Source: Pseudeuparius sepicola (taxonomy: Eukaryota > Arthropoda > Insecta > Coleoptera > Anthribidae). Taken from it: a stretch of DNA of 64,000 nucleotides. Under the pieces are notes generated by a model. It was given only the letters and a program-made list of their open reading frames with translations. It was not told where the DNA came from and did not search any database. Positions within the stretch are counted from its first letter, which is position 1; each line of letters begins with the position of its first letter. Of the stretch, positions 61,401-64,000 are shown piece after piece. The stretch is from NCBI GenBank assembly GCA_963920635.1, contig OY987301.1, forward strand, positions 12,306,501 through 12,370,500, read 5' to 3'. Position numbers and translations under genes: made by a program.

Positions 61401-63186
61401 TATAAAAATTAAATTAATTAATTAGAATAAACTGTGGCTCTTTTGTATAAGTACTTTGAAAAATAATGATCCTATTTTTTATTATTTTTACCAATCTTCA
61501 TATTTTTGAAGCTTCTCCCATACAAAGTCAGATATATGAAATTGGCATATACAAATTCATATAAAAAAGAATAATTAGCATTTCCGAAAATAATTTACAC
61601 ATTATTTTCGTTAAATAATATCACTGCTCCCCTTATTTACACAAGTACTCCAAACTGTTCAAAAGATATGATCTTGCGTCTGTTCCATTCAGGGACCCTT
61701 TAAAGTAAGGGGACCCAGCATTATACTTTCCAAAGTGAGGCCGTTTCTTTCCCCATTCTAATGGTCTCAATGATGCCAAGTATGCCAATTTATTGGAGAA
61801 TCTATGAATATAACAGGTACCTACTTTGATTGTTAGTAAAAATTAATAATGATCTCTAAAAATTAGGCTTGACAATGTTCTGTCAACAAACACAGAATAT
61901 GGCAAGTGCCAAATGAATCAAATTTATTTTATATTTGAATTTGGGTTCCTGCAATTATTTCCAGGAATTTAAGTAATATAAGTGTGGTAAGTCAGTGCCG
62001 ATTGTACCTTGTTACCAGGTTCCTCAAACCATTTGTAATTATGTAGGTATAATAGGTAATAGGTACGTACTTGAACTTTCTTCCCTTGTTGAATGTATCT
62101 ACTCAAAGAACTTTCACAGATTTCGGGATGGACTAATAAGATTAGGTCTTGTACTTAGCTCTAATCATGTAGTTGTTTTTCTGGGTGCTCACTTTTGTAA
62201 TTTTATTTCTCTTCCAAGGTACCTCACAAACGTAAAATAAACTTATAGTTGTAGATAAAAACTGTTTAAAAACAGACCTGACTGAAGCTACCTGCTTAAT
62301 AATTTAAAATTTAGGAAATACCATTTTTGTTTTGAACTACTTACTTATACGTAATGCCCACTTAATGGGAATTGTAGGATTACTAAAGGTGAGACATGAA
62401 AAATCTGGTTGCAATTATTGGGACTACTACAGGCGGCCGCATTACCTTTAATTGACTATCTGGAAATTAGAAAACTTAAAAATTGTGAACTATGATGGGA
62501 AATATTTTGCCTCCTTTGGAATCTATGGCACTGGCATGTCACATAAAACCTGATGGCAGTTGGACACTGACATATAACAATAATAACATAACCTTGTACC
62601 AACCCACTTATGTGGTCTCCTTGGAGATATACAGAAAACAAGGCTTCACTTTTCCTATGCGATAGACTGTGACATGCTGGGTCCCCTTATTTTAAAGAGT
62701 CCCTGGTCCCATTCCACCAACACGTATTGACTATCAAAGCTAACTTATTCAATTACTTACTGTATATACTATGCAAGAAGCCTTCAGTAAGCAAAGCCCG
62801 CCCAATATGCTCTCTACCTCTCTCGACCACATATCACACATCCGAAAAACCGAAAATGTTGGGGATTTCAAGCTTCCGCGTCCGCACCGTGCACGCCGCT
62901 GACGGAGACCACTGTGTGAATGCCGTACTTGCCCACAGCACGCGCCGCCCGGCCGGCGGCGGCCGTGGTGCGCGGCGCCGGCCCCACGCCTCCCCGCCCG
63001 ACCATCATCGGCCGGCCCGACTTCTTCGTCAGGTACGGGGAGAAGGAGCGCGAGGCGGTCGCCTCCTTCGACTTCCTCGACGAGCTGAGCACGACGAGCG
63101 GCTCGCTGAGCTGCTCGATCGAGGAGAACGCAACGCTAGAAGAGGAGCAGAGGGTTGACAGGGCGACGGGGGTCAGCCAGGTGTGA
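8620..63186 (+). CDS. NCKAP5: Nck-associated protein 5-like protein, 9 visible exons (5' end outside window)
   Basis: Spliced gene. Nine exons join with compatible phases: 0 after exons 1, 2, 6 and 7; 1 after exons 3, 4 and 8; 2 after exon 5. All introns are GT-AG. About 1,175 residues plus a stop are visible. Order: coiled coil (exons 1-3), a Trp/Pro-containing conserved block (exon 4), a Ser-rich DEGYSTMSS block (exon 5), a long disordered acidic/Ser region ending in four S/T-K-I-P motifs (exon 6), a Pro-rich stretch and conserved block (exons 7-8), and a C-terminal exon. From knowledge of the family, vertebrate NCKAP5 has an EETVR stretch and a YERCLDEVANQVV-LREE-LEQQNR coiled coil, which matches exons 1-3. 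NCKAP5L/Cep169 tracks microtubule plus ends through EB1. I infer a cytoskeletal (microtubule and possibly SH3-adaptor) protein. Intron 1 is 34,259 bp; introns 4 and 5 are 54 and 55 bp. The first exons and promoter are outside the window. Family assignment is firm for exons 1-3; the rest is by splice continuity. Confidence 0.85.
8766..10111. repeat. Inverted-repeat element just after exon 1 donor
   Basis: Arms at about 8766-9000 and 9880-10111 are inverted, diverged copies (outer end TTCAGTAATA; both contain GGACAAAATTCATAAAG). Part of the interior (about 9225-9335) recurs inverted at about 34250-34400, so the element is dispersed. Small open frames inside it are not genes. Confidence 0.7.
10112..11144. 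other. AT-rich intron, nothing recognised
   Basis: No inverted repeat, conserved frame or motif cluster was found; the short frame at 10858-11121 has no recognisable product. Confidence 0.4.
11153..11850 (+). mobile_element. DNA transposon remnant with perfect 8-bp target duplication
   Basis: GTTCGCAC at 11145-11152 is repeated exactly at 11851-11858. The termini are inverted repeats (CTCAGGCAAATAATAAACAT at left, its complement with one change at right). 8-bp duplications are made by hAT and P superfamilies. At 11695 an ATG opens MGRVKCWICGIGNVTSGYH before a stop; the C-x2-C start resembles a THAP domain and so hints at a P-type element. That is tentative. Confidence 0.75.
11859..13835. other. 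Intron with small hairpin and GC-rich block
   Basis: An imperfect hairpin of about 120 bp lies at about 12330-12450 (arms TTCATTACGAGTCTGG and complement). Related TTTCCGTGCGCG / CGCACGGAAA words occur at 12355 and about 12800. A GC-rich, C-tract-bearing block spans about 13400-13580. The minus-strand frame 12175-11675 crosses the end of the 11153-11850 transposon and is probably chance. Confidence 0.4.
13836..14402. repeat. Inverted-repeat (MITE-like) element with GC-rich core
   Basis: GACCGAGGCCAACGATAAAG at about 13840 is mirrored by CTTTATCGTAGGCCTCGG at about 14378. The arms are about 60 bp and diverged. The core (14000-14240) is GC-rich with no coding match. Confidence 0.65.
14437..14710. 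repeat. Dispersed repeat related to intron 8 inverted repeat
   Basis: It shares phrases such as CAAAAACCGCTTCTTTTG, CCTACTATTTTCAAAATG and GATTATCTCCAAAAATAAAG with 59905-60800, and has its own short inverted ends at about 14440 and 14690. Confidence 0.6.
15000..16140. repeat. Degenerate direct repeats
   Basis: Diverged phrases recur at about 15060-15240, 15420-15560 and 15920-16130 (CTATCGATnTnG..., GGTCnCTAnanaanGnATCCTA, AAAAAAGTAATCAAACGCTG). A further piece is at 20225-20460. This looks like an old tandem family broken by later insertions. Confidence 0.5.
16141..17182. other. Very AT-rich intron, nothing recognised
   Basis: Runs of A/T with no repeat boundaries or plausible exon. Confidence 0.4.
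17187..20213. mobile_element. Long TTAA-flanked repeat, copy 2 (3.0 kb)
   Basis: It has the same boundaries as 3580-6482: TTAA at 17183-17186 and 20214-20217. This copy is longer, keeping segments at about 18043-18060, 18452-18490, 19290-19340 and 19460-19505. At least the second is bounded by a direct repeat (TTAATAAAAA), which suggests copy 1 lost it by deletion between short repeats. No coding capacity was recognised. Confidence 0.75.
20225..20460. repeat. Further piece of the degenerate repeat seen at 15.0-16.1 kb
   Basis: It shares CTCAGTTGTAATTT, CCATAAAAAAGTAATCAAAC and AAGATTAAATTTG with 15420-16110. The 3 kb repeat lies between these pieces. Confidence 0.5.
20471..21587. other. Intron with GC-rich single-copy block at about 21000-21380
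   Basis: The block is GC-rich (for example GGCCGGGAAATTTAAATTT and CCCTTCACCGGGAGGGGCCT) and not repeated elsewhere in the window. It is a candidate conserved non-coding element; no frame is convincing. Confidence 0.35.
21588..21919. repeat. Long palindrome, arms of about 130 bp (Helentron-like family)
   Basis: Arms 21588-21713 and 21782-21919 are near-perfect inverted copies carrying ATAAAAGCTTGTCGnGAGA and CAAGCTTTTATTTACCTAAA. The same core words build the palindrome at 48323-48652. Confidence 0.85.
21951..22318. repeat. Tandem array, 3 units of 116-123 bp
   Basis: Each unit starts at ACTCTTCAAGCCCTTT (21955, 22071, 22194; a fourth partial at 22316). Each contains CCGCCATCTTGGAG-like and GGCCATATTGAATTTAGTGT sequence followed by GATGTCACTAAC. 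The motif order matches the array at 48902-49389. Confidence 0.9.
22618..23036. repeat. MITE-like inverted repeat
   Basis: CATATAAAACAACCAGCAGT at about 22640 is mirrored at about 22995-23020; outer ends are CCACACTCCCAC and its complement. No transposase was seen. Confidence 0.7.
23037..24998. other. Intron with GC-richer blocks, no gene
   Basis: GC-rich stretches at about 23330-23600 and 24700-24860 are separated by AT-rich sequence. Frames (for example 24008-24301) have no recognisable product. Confidence 0.35.
24999..25505 (-). mobile_element. Short hAT-type non-autonomous element, copy A
   Basis: Termini are CAGGGACTCTTTAAAATAAG and GGTCCCCTTATTTTAAAGAG. Flanks share TTAGAAT (24992-24998 and about 25506-25513), consistent with an 8-bp hAT duplication with a small end deletion. 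The same ends and some interior occur inverted at 61690-62705. Confidence 0.75.
25506..30321. other. Intron: repeat fragments and GC-richer blocks
   Basis: Pieces of the CAGGGTG foldback family occur at about 25590-25735 and from 28412. Blocks at about 26430-27110 and 29590-29880 are GC-rich with C/G tracts. A TG-rich simple repeat lies at 28258-28292. No exon, RNA gene or complete element was recognised; open frames inside are short and unconvincing. Confidence 0.4.
30322..31866. repeat. Large foldback of the CAGGGTG family (1.5 kb)
   Basis: Ends are TATACAGGGTGATTCAGTTC and its mirror GAACTGAATCAGCCTGTATA. The arms match across their length (GTGCTCAACATGGGGATC, GGCGCCTAACAATATG) and meet at about 31250. 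The left arm is interrupted by a nested palindromic element. Confidence 0.88.
30440..30768. mobile_element. Nested palindromic MITE with TTAA duplication (329 bp)
   Basis: It is flanked by TTAA at 30436-30439 and 30769-30772. Arms of about 125 bp carry CTCAATGTACAGCACGTGCG and its complement. The opposite arm of the host foldback keeps the uninterrupted site, reading GTTGAGAAAG at that point. Confidence 0.85.
31867..33196. other. Intron with GC-richer blocks, no gene
   Basis: Blocks at about 32050-32330 and 32500-32730 are GC-richer. No repeat boundaries or supported frames. Confidence 0.35.
33197..33415. repeat. Short palindromic CAGGGTA element (219 bp)
   Basis: TATACAGGGTATCCCAACGA at left and its complement at right. 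The inner arm GCCGAGACTAG / CTCGGCG with AATATTTGAAAATTCG is also mirrored. Confidence 0.85.
33560..33830. promoter_or_regulatory. GC-rich intronic block with GATA motifs (candidate enhancer)
   Basis: GTTATCTCC at about 33592, GTTATCTCCC at about 33616 and CAGATAATG at about 33712 give three GATA-type sites within 125 bp. The GC-rich sequence around them includes the dyad GCCGGCCCAGGGCCGGGCCGGC region. It is single-copy in this window. A regulatory role is inferred only. Confidence 0.3.
33831..34744. other. Intron with a dispersed repeat fragment
   Basis: About 34250-34400 is an inverted relative of 9225-9335 (GAAGTAACGTGACTT, GAGATTCTATTGGAGAA, CGCCGAGATCAAAGAAGG). Nothing else was recognised. 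Confidence 0.45.
34745..34925. repeat. Short tandem repeat around ACACCCA...TGGGTG
   Basis: Roughly four imperfect units of 35-60 bp built from GGGTG, TTCAAAGGGTG and GACACCCA(AAAA)T, so the units are themselves dyad-like. Confidence 0.65.
35008..35235. repeat. Inverted repeat, arms of about 75 bp
   Basis: CCTCTATGAAGACACGGCACTG at about 35060 is mirrored by CAGTGCCGTGTTTTCATAGA at about 35160; outer parts also match imperfectly. Confidence 0.65.
35629..35671. repeat. Small hairpin
   Basis: CAGCACAGACGTATATAG and CTATATAGGTCTGTGCTG flank a four-to-six base loop. There is no independent sign of transcription. Confidence 0.6.
36050..36390 (+). pseudogene. Broken hAT transposase C-terminus
   Basis: The frame at 36175-36390 reads LPKLKYCPITSADVERSFSI followed by YKHIFTDRRQRFLLEKKIKL. 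The pattern CPITSADVERSFSxYKxIxTxRR is the C-terminal dimerisation block of hAT transposases. Upstream, in another frame, SIDFVQTFSAKCREVPGDVG (about 36060) and KNEGFNNYLMAVKSIFD (about 36146) continue the protein, so at least one frameshift and a stop separate the parts. It lies in a remnant of about 35800-36620 rich in TGCATATT words near both ends. Confidence 0.75.
36621..37277. other. Intron; GC-rich block at about 36830-37230
   Basis: An open frame at 36719-37072 exists, but its codons and composition give no product, and no splice sites connect it to the gene. The block could be regulatory. Confidence 0.35.
37993..38873 (-). mobile_element. hAT element with internal deletion (881 bp), copy 1
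   Basis: TIRs are CACGGGCGTAGCCAGG and CCTTGGCTACGCCCGTG. Flanks CTAGGAAT (37985-37992) and CTAAGAAT (38874-38881) form an 8-bp target duplication with one change. A minus-strand transposase fragment lies inside. G/C homopolymer tracts sit just inside both ends. Confidence 0.88.
38186..38711 (-). pseudogene. hAT transposase C-terminal fragment, copy 1
   Basis: Two overlapping minus-strand frames (38711-38451, 38485-38186) together read KETNLDLAIKASATLHADKK and then PNIYTLLQILATIPVSTATP, ERSFSSLRRLKNYLRNTTSE, NRLNGLALMNIHY. STATPERSFSSLRRLKNYLR is a textbook hAT C-terminal dimerisation motif. The upstream half of the gene is deleted compared with the copy at 63278. A frameshift separates the two frames, so the copy cannot encode a full transposase. 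Confidence 0.85.
38997..41902. other. Intron with CAGGGTG-family fragments, no gene
   Basis: About 39010-39105 matches a foldback arm at 30350 (GGTATCTCGGAAACTG, ACATCGGTCAAATTAG). About 41600-41900 resembles the same class. The remainder is unremarkable. Confidence 0.45.
40990..41158. repeat. Hairpin element with repeated GGTACC sites
   Basis: CAAAATGAATTTTAC...TTAACTTTTCAAGAGCTA is mirrored by TAGCTCTTGAAAAGTTAA...ATTCATTTTG. The loop carries several GGTACC dyads. Confidence 0.8.
41903..42729. repeat. Foldback element, arms of about 330 bp (CAGGATG ends)
   Basis: ATACAGGATGATTTTTTTAG at left is mirrored by CTAAAAAAATCATCCTGTAT at right; the arms run to about 42235 and from about 42397. 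It ends 240 bp upstream of exon 2. Confidence 0.85.
42970..43185 (+). CDS. NCKAP5: NCKAP5-like exon 2: GC-rich coiled-coil exon
   Basis: The acceptor is cgcttgttgcag ending at 42969 and the donor is GTGAGT at 43186. There are 72 codons, phase 0 at both ends. The protein runs NRCQQYQATVARLTAEA, then an Ala/Arg-rich stretch, then HYERCLDDVASQVVRALLAQK. That last block is the most conserved part of the NCKAP5 family and anchors the identification. The exon is very GC-rich (almost all third positions G or C), so long open frames also appear on the opposite strand; these are shadows. The Ala/Pro-rich segment in the middle (APSTAPAGAASAE) looks lineage-specific and would break the helix between two coiled-coil stretches. 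Confidence 0.9.
43370..44572. repeat. 1.2 kb palindrome in intron 2
   Basis: The left half (GTATACTACGACGGCGCTGA, GCGCGGAAGTGCATGAATAG, CATAAACAAGGAGAGCACG) is mirrored in the right half about an axis near 44050. Near the left end, about five units of TTTACACTTTATCTGTAAA lie at 43429-43530, with a shorter mirrored set at 44465-44510. Confidence 0.85.
44573..45060. repeat. Tandem array, 4 units of 120-122 bp
   Basis: Units start at GGTCCCATTTAAATTT (44573, 44695, 44815, 44937). Each holds CACCCnTAAGGGTGGA, AAATAGGGGATGAAATTTCA and GACCGATTTCGATGATTC. Three inverted units lie at about 47600-47935. Confidence 0.88.
45070..45510. repeat. Inverted repeat with ACCGACTTC ends
   Basis: ACCGACTTCACAAAATTGCC ... 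TTTCTAAATTGAGTTATCTT is mirrored by AAGATAACTCAATTTAGAAA ... GGGCAAATTTGTGAAGTCG. The central spacer is about 60 bp. Confidence 0.8.
45511..46957. other. Intron; GC-richer block and ATTCGGCC repeat
   Basis: About 45840-46200 is GC-richer and single-copy. About 46405-46495 is a run of ATTCGGCCGAATATT-type palindromic words. No gene was seen. Confidence 0.45.
46958..48205. repeat. Foldback of the CAGGGTG family with an inserted inverted array
   Basis: Arms at about 46958-47215 and 47936-48205 mirror each other (TGTGTCAAGGAAGAATCC; CTTTCATTTGAAACGTT). Between them, 47480-47935 is an inverted copy of the ACCGACTTC/121-bp array sequence at 44690-45190. Confidence 0.8.
48323..48652. repeat. Palindrome with essentially perfect arms of about 150 bp
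   Basis: Arms 48323-48474 and 48500-48652 are identical inverted copies as far as I could check by eye, with a spacer of about 25 bp. The core GATATAAAAGCTTGTCGCGA matches the palindrome at 21588-21919. Confidence 0.9.
48648..48866 (-). pseudogene. PIF1-like (Helitron/Helentron) helicase C-terminus
   Basis: The minus-strand frame reads LVVYLGSKLFAPGQAYVALS, RVRSLEGLLIEELDCSKLTG, KRPCNNDALTEMNRLRHLAK, then LKITK and a stop at 48650-48648. GQAYVALSRVRSLEGL is the characteristic final helicase motif of PIF1-type helicases in Helitron-class transposons. About 70 residues remain of a protein normally well over 1,000. The frame is intact but has no upstream continuation, where a tandem array now sits. 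The stop lies at the very edge of the adjoining palindrome. Confidence 0.85.
48902..49389. repeat. Tandem array, 4 units of exactly 122 bp
   Basis: Units start at TTAACTAGTCCGCCATCTTG (48902, 49024, 49146, 49268) and are nearly identical. Each contains CCGCCATCTTG, CCGCCATGTTGG and ATGACGTCACAC, then TTTCAGCTCGATCGGTTGAA. Confidence 0.95.
49434..49470. repeat. (TACA)n microsatellite
   Basis: About nine TACA units follow the array tail and precede GCAAGTTAAATAAAAGC. Confidence 0.95.
49909..50215 (+). CDS. NCKAP5: NCKAP5-like exon 3: end of coiled coil plus linker
   Basis: The acceptor is tattccag ending at 49908 and the donor is GTAAAT at 50216. It has 102 codons plus one base (phase 1). It begins GLREEVCVLTARIRELEAQNRALTSML, directly continuing exon 2; vertebrate NCKAP5 has LREE...LEQQNRTLS at the same point. 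The coiled coil then gives way to a Pro/Glu/Gly linker (ETPSEPCPAPRGEGPRDEAGPATPPN) and a Ser-containing stretch with HCNSFNSEALAEESP. The exon lies about 145 bp after a composite transposon. Confidence 0.88.
50353..51092. repeat. Foldback element in intron 3 (copy 1 of a family)
   Basis: Ends AGATCGGGAGATA and CTATCTCCCGGTCTA; the arms mirror each other across the element (GGCTGCCAATGAGAAGTATG). A second copy is at 55773-56633. The rest of intron 3 (51093-52174) shows nothing recognisable. Confidence 0.85.
52175..52390 (+). CDS. NCKAP5: NCKAP5-like exon 4: conserved Trp/Pro block
   Basis: Acceptor tgtgttcctcgttag ends at 52174 and was chosen because its phase (two bases, giving G|AT = Asp) matches exon 3. 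The nearer-looking AG at 52112-52113 gives the wrong phase. The donor is GTAAAA at 52391. The residues are DMRLSHEDKKRHQ, then KLWMELKGTEVTPKKLLEAL, then SALWVPPKRPVSLNLQLPIL, ending RRTRPVL. The even spread of hydrophobic and charged residues suggests a folded or helical element, but I cannot name a domain. The 54-bp intron that follows is a multiple of three and contains no in-frame stop. Confidence 0.82.
52445..52715 (+). CDS. NCKAP5: NCKAP5-like exon 5: Ser/Glu-rich disordered segment
   Basis: The acceptor is tttatttgcag ending at 52444 and the donor is GTAAGA at 52716. The exon enters with two bases and leaves with two. It encodes AQSSSKSEEETTGNESPES, then RDEGYSTMSSDVQADV, then a stretch ending DPDILYIPLNLLNLKQ. 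DEGYSTMSS looks like a short conserved linear motif (tyrosine/serine phosphosite type) in an otherwise acidic low-complexity region. That is a sequence impression, not a database match. Confidence 0.85.
52771..54466 (+). CDS. NCKAP5: NCKAP5-like exon 6: long disordered exon with SxIP motifs
   Basis: The acceptor is accttcttttag ending at 52770 and the donor is GTGAGT at 54467. One base plus 565 codons, leaving in phase 0. The start is RNSFPPCKDILPFQHIMRSF followed by SDSHLCIK; MRSFSDSH resembles a basophilic-kinase/14-3-3 type site. A helical stretch follows (TWDAEYIQHWLRLDETRSAL and LELEYDRAELEDW), then hundreds of Ser/Asp/Glu-rich residues. The last 50 residues turn basic and carry SKIP at 54311, SKIP at 54335, TKIP at 54407 and SKIP at 54422. 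SxIP in basic context is the known EB1-binding signal and is reported in NCKAP5L/Cep169. The exon is AT-richer than exons 2, 3, 7 and 9. Confidence 0.88.
54855..54957. repeat. Short hairpin, stem of about 36 bp
   Basis: AAGTGAGCCATTATTTACCG is mirrored by CGGTAAATAATGGCTCACTT with a loop of about 25 bases. Two mismatches, neither of which is a G-U pair on the + strand. Confidence 0.7.
55773..56633. repeat. Foldback element in intron 6 (copy 2)
   Basis: GACCGGGAGATAGTGACAGA at left and its mirror at right; same family as 50353-51092 with longer arms. It ends 48 bp before exon 7. A one-sided CAGGGTG fragment lies at about 55071-55258. Confidence 0.88.
56682..57005 (+). CDS. NCKAP5: NCKAP5-like exon 7: Pro-rich stretch and conserved block
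   Basis: Acceptor tttttccgctag ends at 56681 with a long pyrimidine tract; the donor is GTAAGG at 57006. There are 108 codons, phase 0 at both ends. QKAELVTQPPPPPPQPVI gives a hexa-proline tract, a possible SH3 or WW ligand; NCK is an SH3 adaptor, so the tract fits the family name, but binding is inferred. The rest includes ASSFHERATSKDVIEELNRM and ends GWVHVERDVDLTDPK. A foldback transposon ends only 48 bp upstream of the exon. Confidence 0.87.
57236..58135 (+). pseudogene. Broken THAP/P-element-type transposase
   Basis: 57236 opens MSDVKGNTDRTCFVPGCRTG; CFVPGC is a THAP zinc-finger start. 57480 onward reads KLLPLPCCATLSKYIRRMSG, and about 57671-57770 reads PTLLIDEMKLNETLAFDNKT and INGFTDLGDYI, as in THAP9/P transposases. 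57824-58132 gives FQPRRGSWVQSLPCILNKGC, TTAGASWRAVWKKFNISEEN and LWFSSDFPHLIKNFRN. The order is right, but several frameshifts and stops intervene and the C-terminal third is missing. It lies wholly in intron 7 in the sense orientation. Confidence 0.82.
58136..58989. other. Intron 7 remainder, nothing recognised
   Basis: AT-rich; no repeat boundary or frame of note. Confidence 0.4.
58990..59149 (+). CDS. NCKAP5: NCKAP5-like exon 8
   Basis: The acceptor is caatcttgcag ending at 58989 and the donor is GTATGG at 59150. 53 codons plus one base (phase 1). The residues ARANLLDVMMASVSSDSSP continue DLTDPK from exon 7, and the segment ends DYGQLHRIHKYHRQKK. The Ser cluster (SVSSDSSPTSSCGGSVASDS) followed by a basic His/Lys tail suggests a regulated linear segment. 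No catalytic or membrane feature is seen. Confidence 0.83.
59489..59512. repeat. (CT)n microsatellite
   Basis: About eleven CT units in intron 8. Confidence 0.95.
59905..60800. repeat. Inverted repeat in intron 8
   Basis: GTTTTTGGAGATAATCGCCTG at left is mirrored by CAGGCGATTATCTCCAAAAA at right; TGTCAAAGTTGAGCAAAATA is mirrored at about 60545. It is related to 14437-14710. Confidence 0.8.
60386..60465 (+). repeat. Compact hairpin, 32-bp stem and 16-nt loop
   Basis: Left arm 60386-60417 starts CATGGCCTCCTATGATTTAT; right arm 60434-60465 ends TAGGAGGCCATG. The only two departures from perfect pairing are G-U pairs if the + strand is transcribed. The size is in the pre-miRNA range, but a small mobile palindrome is equally possible. 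Confidence 0.75.
60801..61689. other. Intron 8, one 36-bp perfect palindrome
   Basis: CATTGAGTAAAGGAATAA at 61204-61221 is followed at once by its exact complement to 61239. Nothing else was recognised. Confidence 0.5.
61690..62705 (+). mobile_element. hAT-type non-autonomous element, copy B (1.0 kb)
   Basis: Termini CAGGGACCCTTTAAAGTAAG and TTTTAAAGAGTCCCTG. Flanks GTTCCATT (61682-61689) and GTCCCATT (62706-62713) are an 8-bp duplication with one change. The right end matches the left end of copy A in inverse orientation. No transposase; it ends 233 bp before the last exon. Confidence 0.82.
62939..63186 (+). CDS. NCKAP5: NCKAP5-like terminal exon with stop codon
   Basis: The acceptor is gtacttgcccacag ending at 62938. 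Two bases complete the codon from exon 8 (G|CA, Ala), and the frame runs to TGA at 63184-63186. The protein is RAARPAAAVVRGAGPTPPRP, then TIIGRPDFFVRYGEKEREAV, ASFDFLDELS, a Ser stretch, and the end ATGVSQV. The RPDFFVRYGEKE block looks conserved (aromatic and charged residues with no low complexity), but I cannot place it in a named domain. The exon is GC-rich, and an overlapping minus-strand frame is a shadow. The 3' UTR must run into the hAT element that starts at about 63278. Confidence 0.8.
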
Positions 63187-63277
63187 GACGGGACAGTAGT
63201 AGTCGTGGAATGCTCGTTTCGGCCCCGTGAAATACTCAAACAACCACCGTAACCTCTCGATTGTTAGGTAGTAATGG

Positions 63278-64000
63278 GACGGGCGTAGCCAGGATTTAGT
63301 TTTGGGGGGGGTTTAGTTTGAGAAGTAAATAAAACAACAAAAATATACTTATATGAAATTTAATATCTATATATTCATCCGAAAAACTACGACATATTTA
63401 TAAAGTTCTTAACTTTAAATGAAATGGATAAATTAATTTCGTTCCTCTGCGCTAAATCTAAAACCATTAAAGAAGAAATCTTCGGCTTTTTCTTTTAAAT
63501 ATATCCACTACTTCATCTGCATGAATTTCTGTTCCATAGTGAATGTTCATTAACCATTAAGTCTGTTTTCACTTGTAGTGTTTCGTAAATAGTTTTTCAG
63601 TCTCCTTAGGCTCGAGAAAGACCATTCTGGGGTAGCAGTGGATACAGGAATGCTAGCCAAGATTTGTAGTAATGTGTAAATATTAGGATAAAGGTTTTTA
63701 TCGCACATATATAGGCATTCCAAACTAGATTTCGGGGTAGGCAGTCTTCTTATCAGCATGCAAGGTAGCTGAAGCTTTGATAGCTAAATCCAAATTTGTT
63801 TCTTTATTAGAAACCCCTTGACCTTGACTACACCACTTTTTACAGTAGTCCATACCTTTAAGTTTATCACCCTTCCTTTTTTTCCCCTCCATTTTTCGAC
63901 AGTAATAATGATTCACGTATCTATCCTTAACAAGGTCATCGAATAACAGCGCACTAAAATTACTCACTTACACGGTACACTTAATTCTCTTCAGTATTCG
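63278..64000 (-). mobile_element. hAT element, copy 2, running off the window
   Basis: It starts GACGGGCGTAGCCAGG about 92 bp after the gene's stop codon and matches 37993-38580 closely. Beyond about 63850 it keeps sequence deleted in copy 1. The far end is outside the window. Confidence 0.85.
63550..63967 (-). pseudogene. hAT transposase fragment, copy 2
   Basis: Minus-strand frames read FSALLFDDLVKDRYVNHYYC, then KWCSQGQGVSNKETNLDLAI, then PVSTATPEWSFSSLRRLKNY and LRNTTSENRLNG. Compared with copy 1 there is an R-to-W change in PERSFSS and a 7-bp deletion at about 63552 that shifts the frame after NRLNG. This copy keeps more N-terminal sequence, which presumably continues past the window edge. 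Confidence 0.82.

Overview
The window is eukaryotic, AT-rich, intron- and transposon-laden DNA, most likely from an insect. It has tiny 54-55 bp introns beside a 34 kb intron, many foldback/MITE-type repeats, frequent taggtacc-type words, and remnants of hAT, P-like (THAP) and Helitron-type transposons. A beetle or related holometabolan is my best guess, but species cannot be fixed from the sequence.

One host gene dominates. It is on the + strand, enters from the left and ends at a stop at 63184-63186. Nine exons (8620-8710, 42970-43185, 49909-50215, 52175-52390, 52445-52715, 52771-54466, 56682-57005, 58990-59149, 62939-63186) join with matching splice phases and canonical GT-AG sites, giving about 1,175 residues. 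Exons 2-3 match the conserved coiled coil of Nck-associated protein 5 (NCKAP5/NCKAP5L). The large Ser/Asp-rich exon ends in four S/T-K-I-P motifs in basic context, as expected of an EB1-binding microtubule plus-end protein. The 5' exons and promoter lie outside the window.

The rest (about 95%) is intron. Intron 1 (8711-42969) alternates GC-richer single-copy blocks, which are candidate cis-regulatory sequence, with many repeats. These include a TTAA-flanked repeat of about 3 kb present twice (3580-6482, upstream of exon 1, and 17187-20213), foldback elements whose ends read TACAGGGTG, hAT elements with 8-bp target duplications, and a P-like element. Intron 2 holds a dense cluster: a 1.2 kb palindrome, a tandem array of about 121 bp, a foldback, and a composite Helentron-like element (48206-49765). 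That element carries terminal inverted repeats, a perfect palindrome with about 150-bp arms, a PIF1-type helicase C-terminus and a 4 x 122 bp array. Introns 3 and 6 carry twin foldbacks. Intron 7 carries a broken THAP/P-type transposase. Intron 8 carries an inverted repeat, a compact hairpin and a hAT element. A second hAT copy starts about 92 bp after the stop codon and supplies the first AATAAA.

No tRNA, rRNA, CRISPR array or bacterial-type operon was seen. The most unusual feature is that two distant loci (21.6-22.3 kb and 48.2-49.8 kb) share the same architecture: a long palindrome carrying the same core next to a 122-bp-period minisatellite with the same motif order. This suggests a family of Helentron-derived elements carrying repeated YY1/Pho-like and CRE-like sites.
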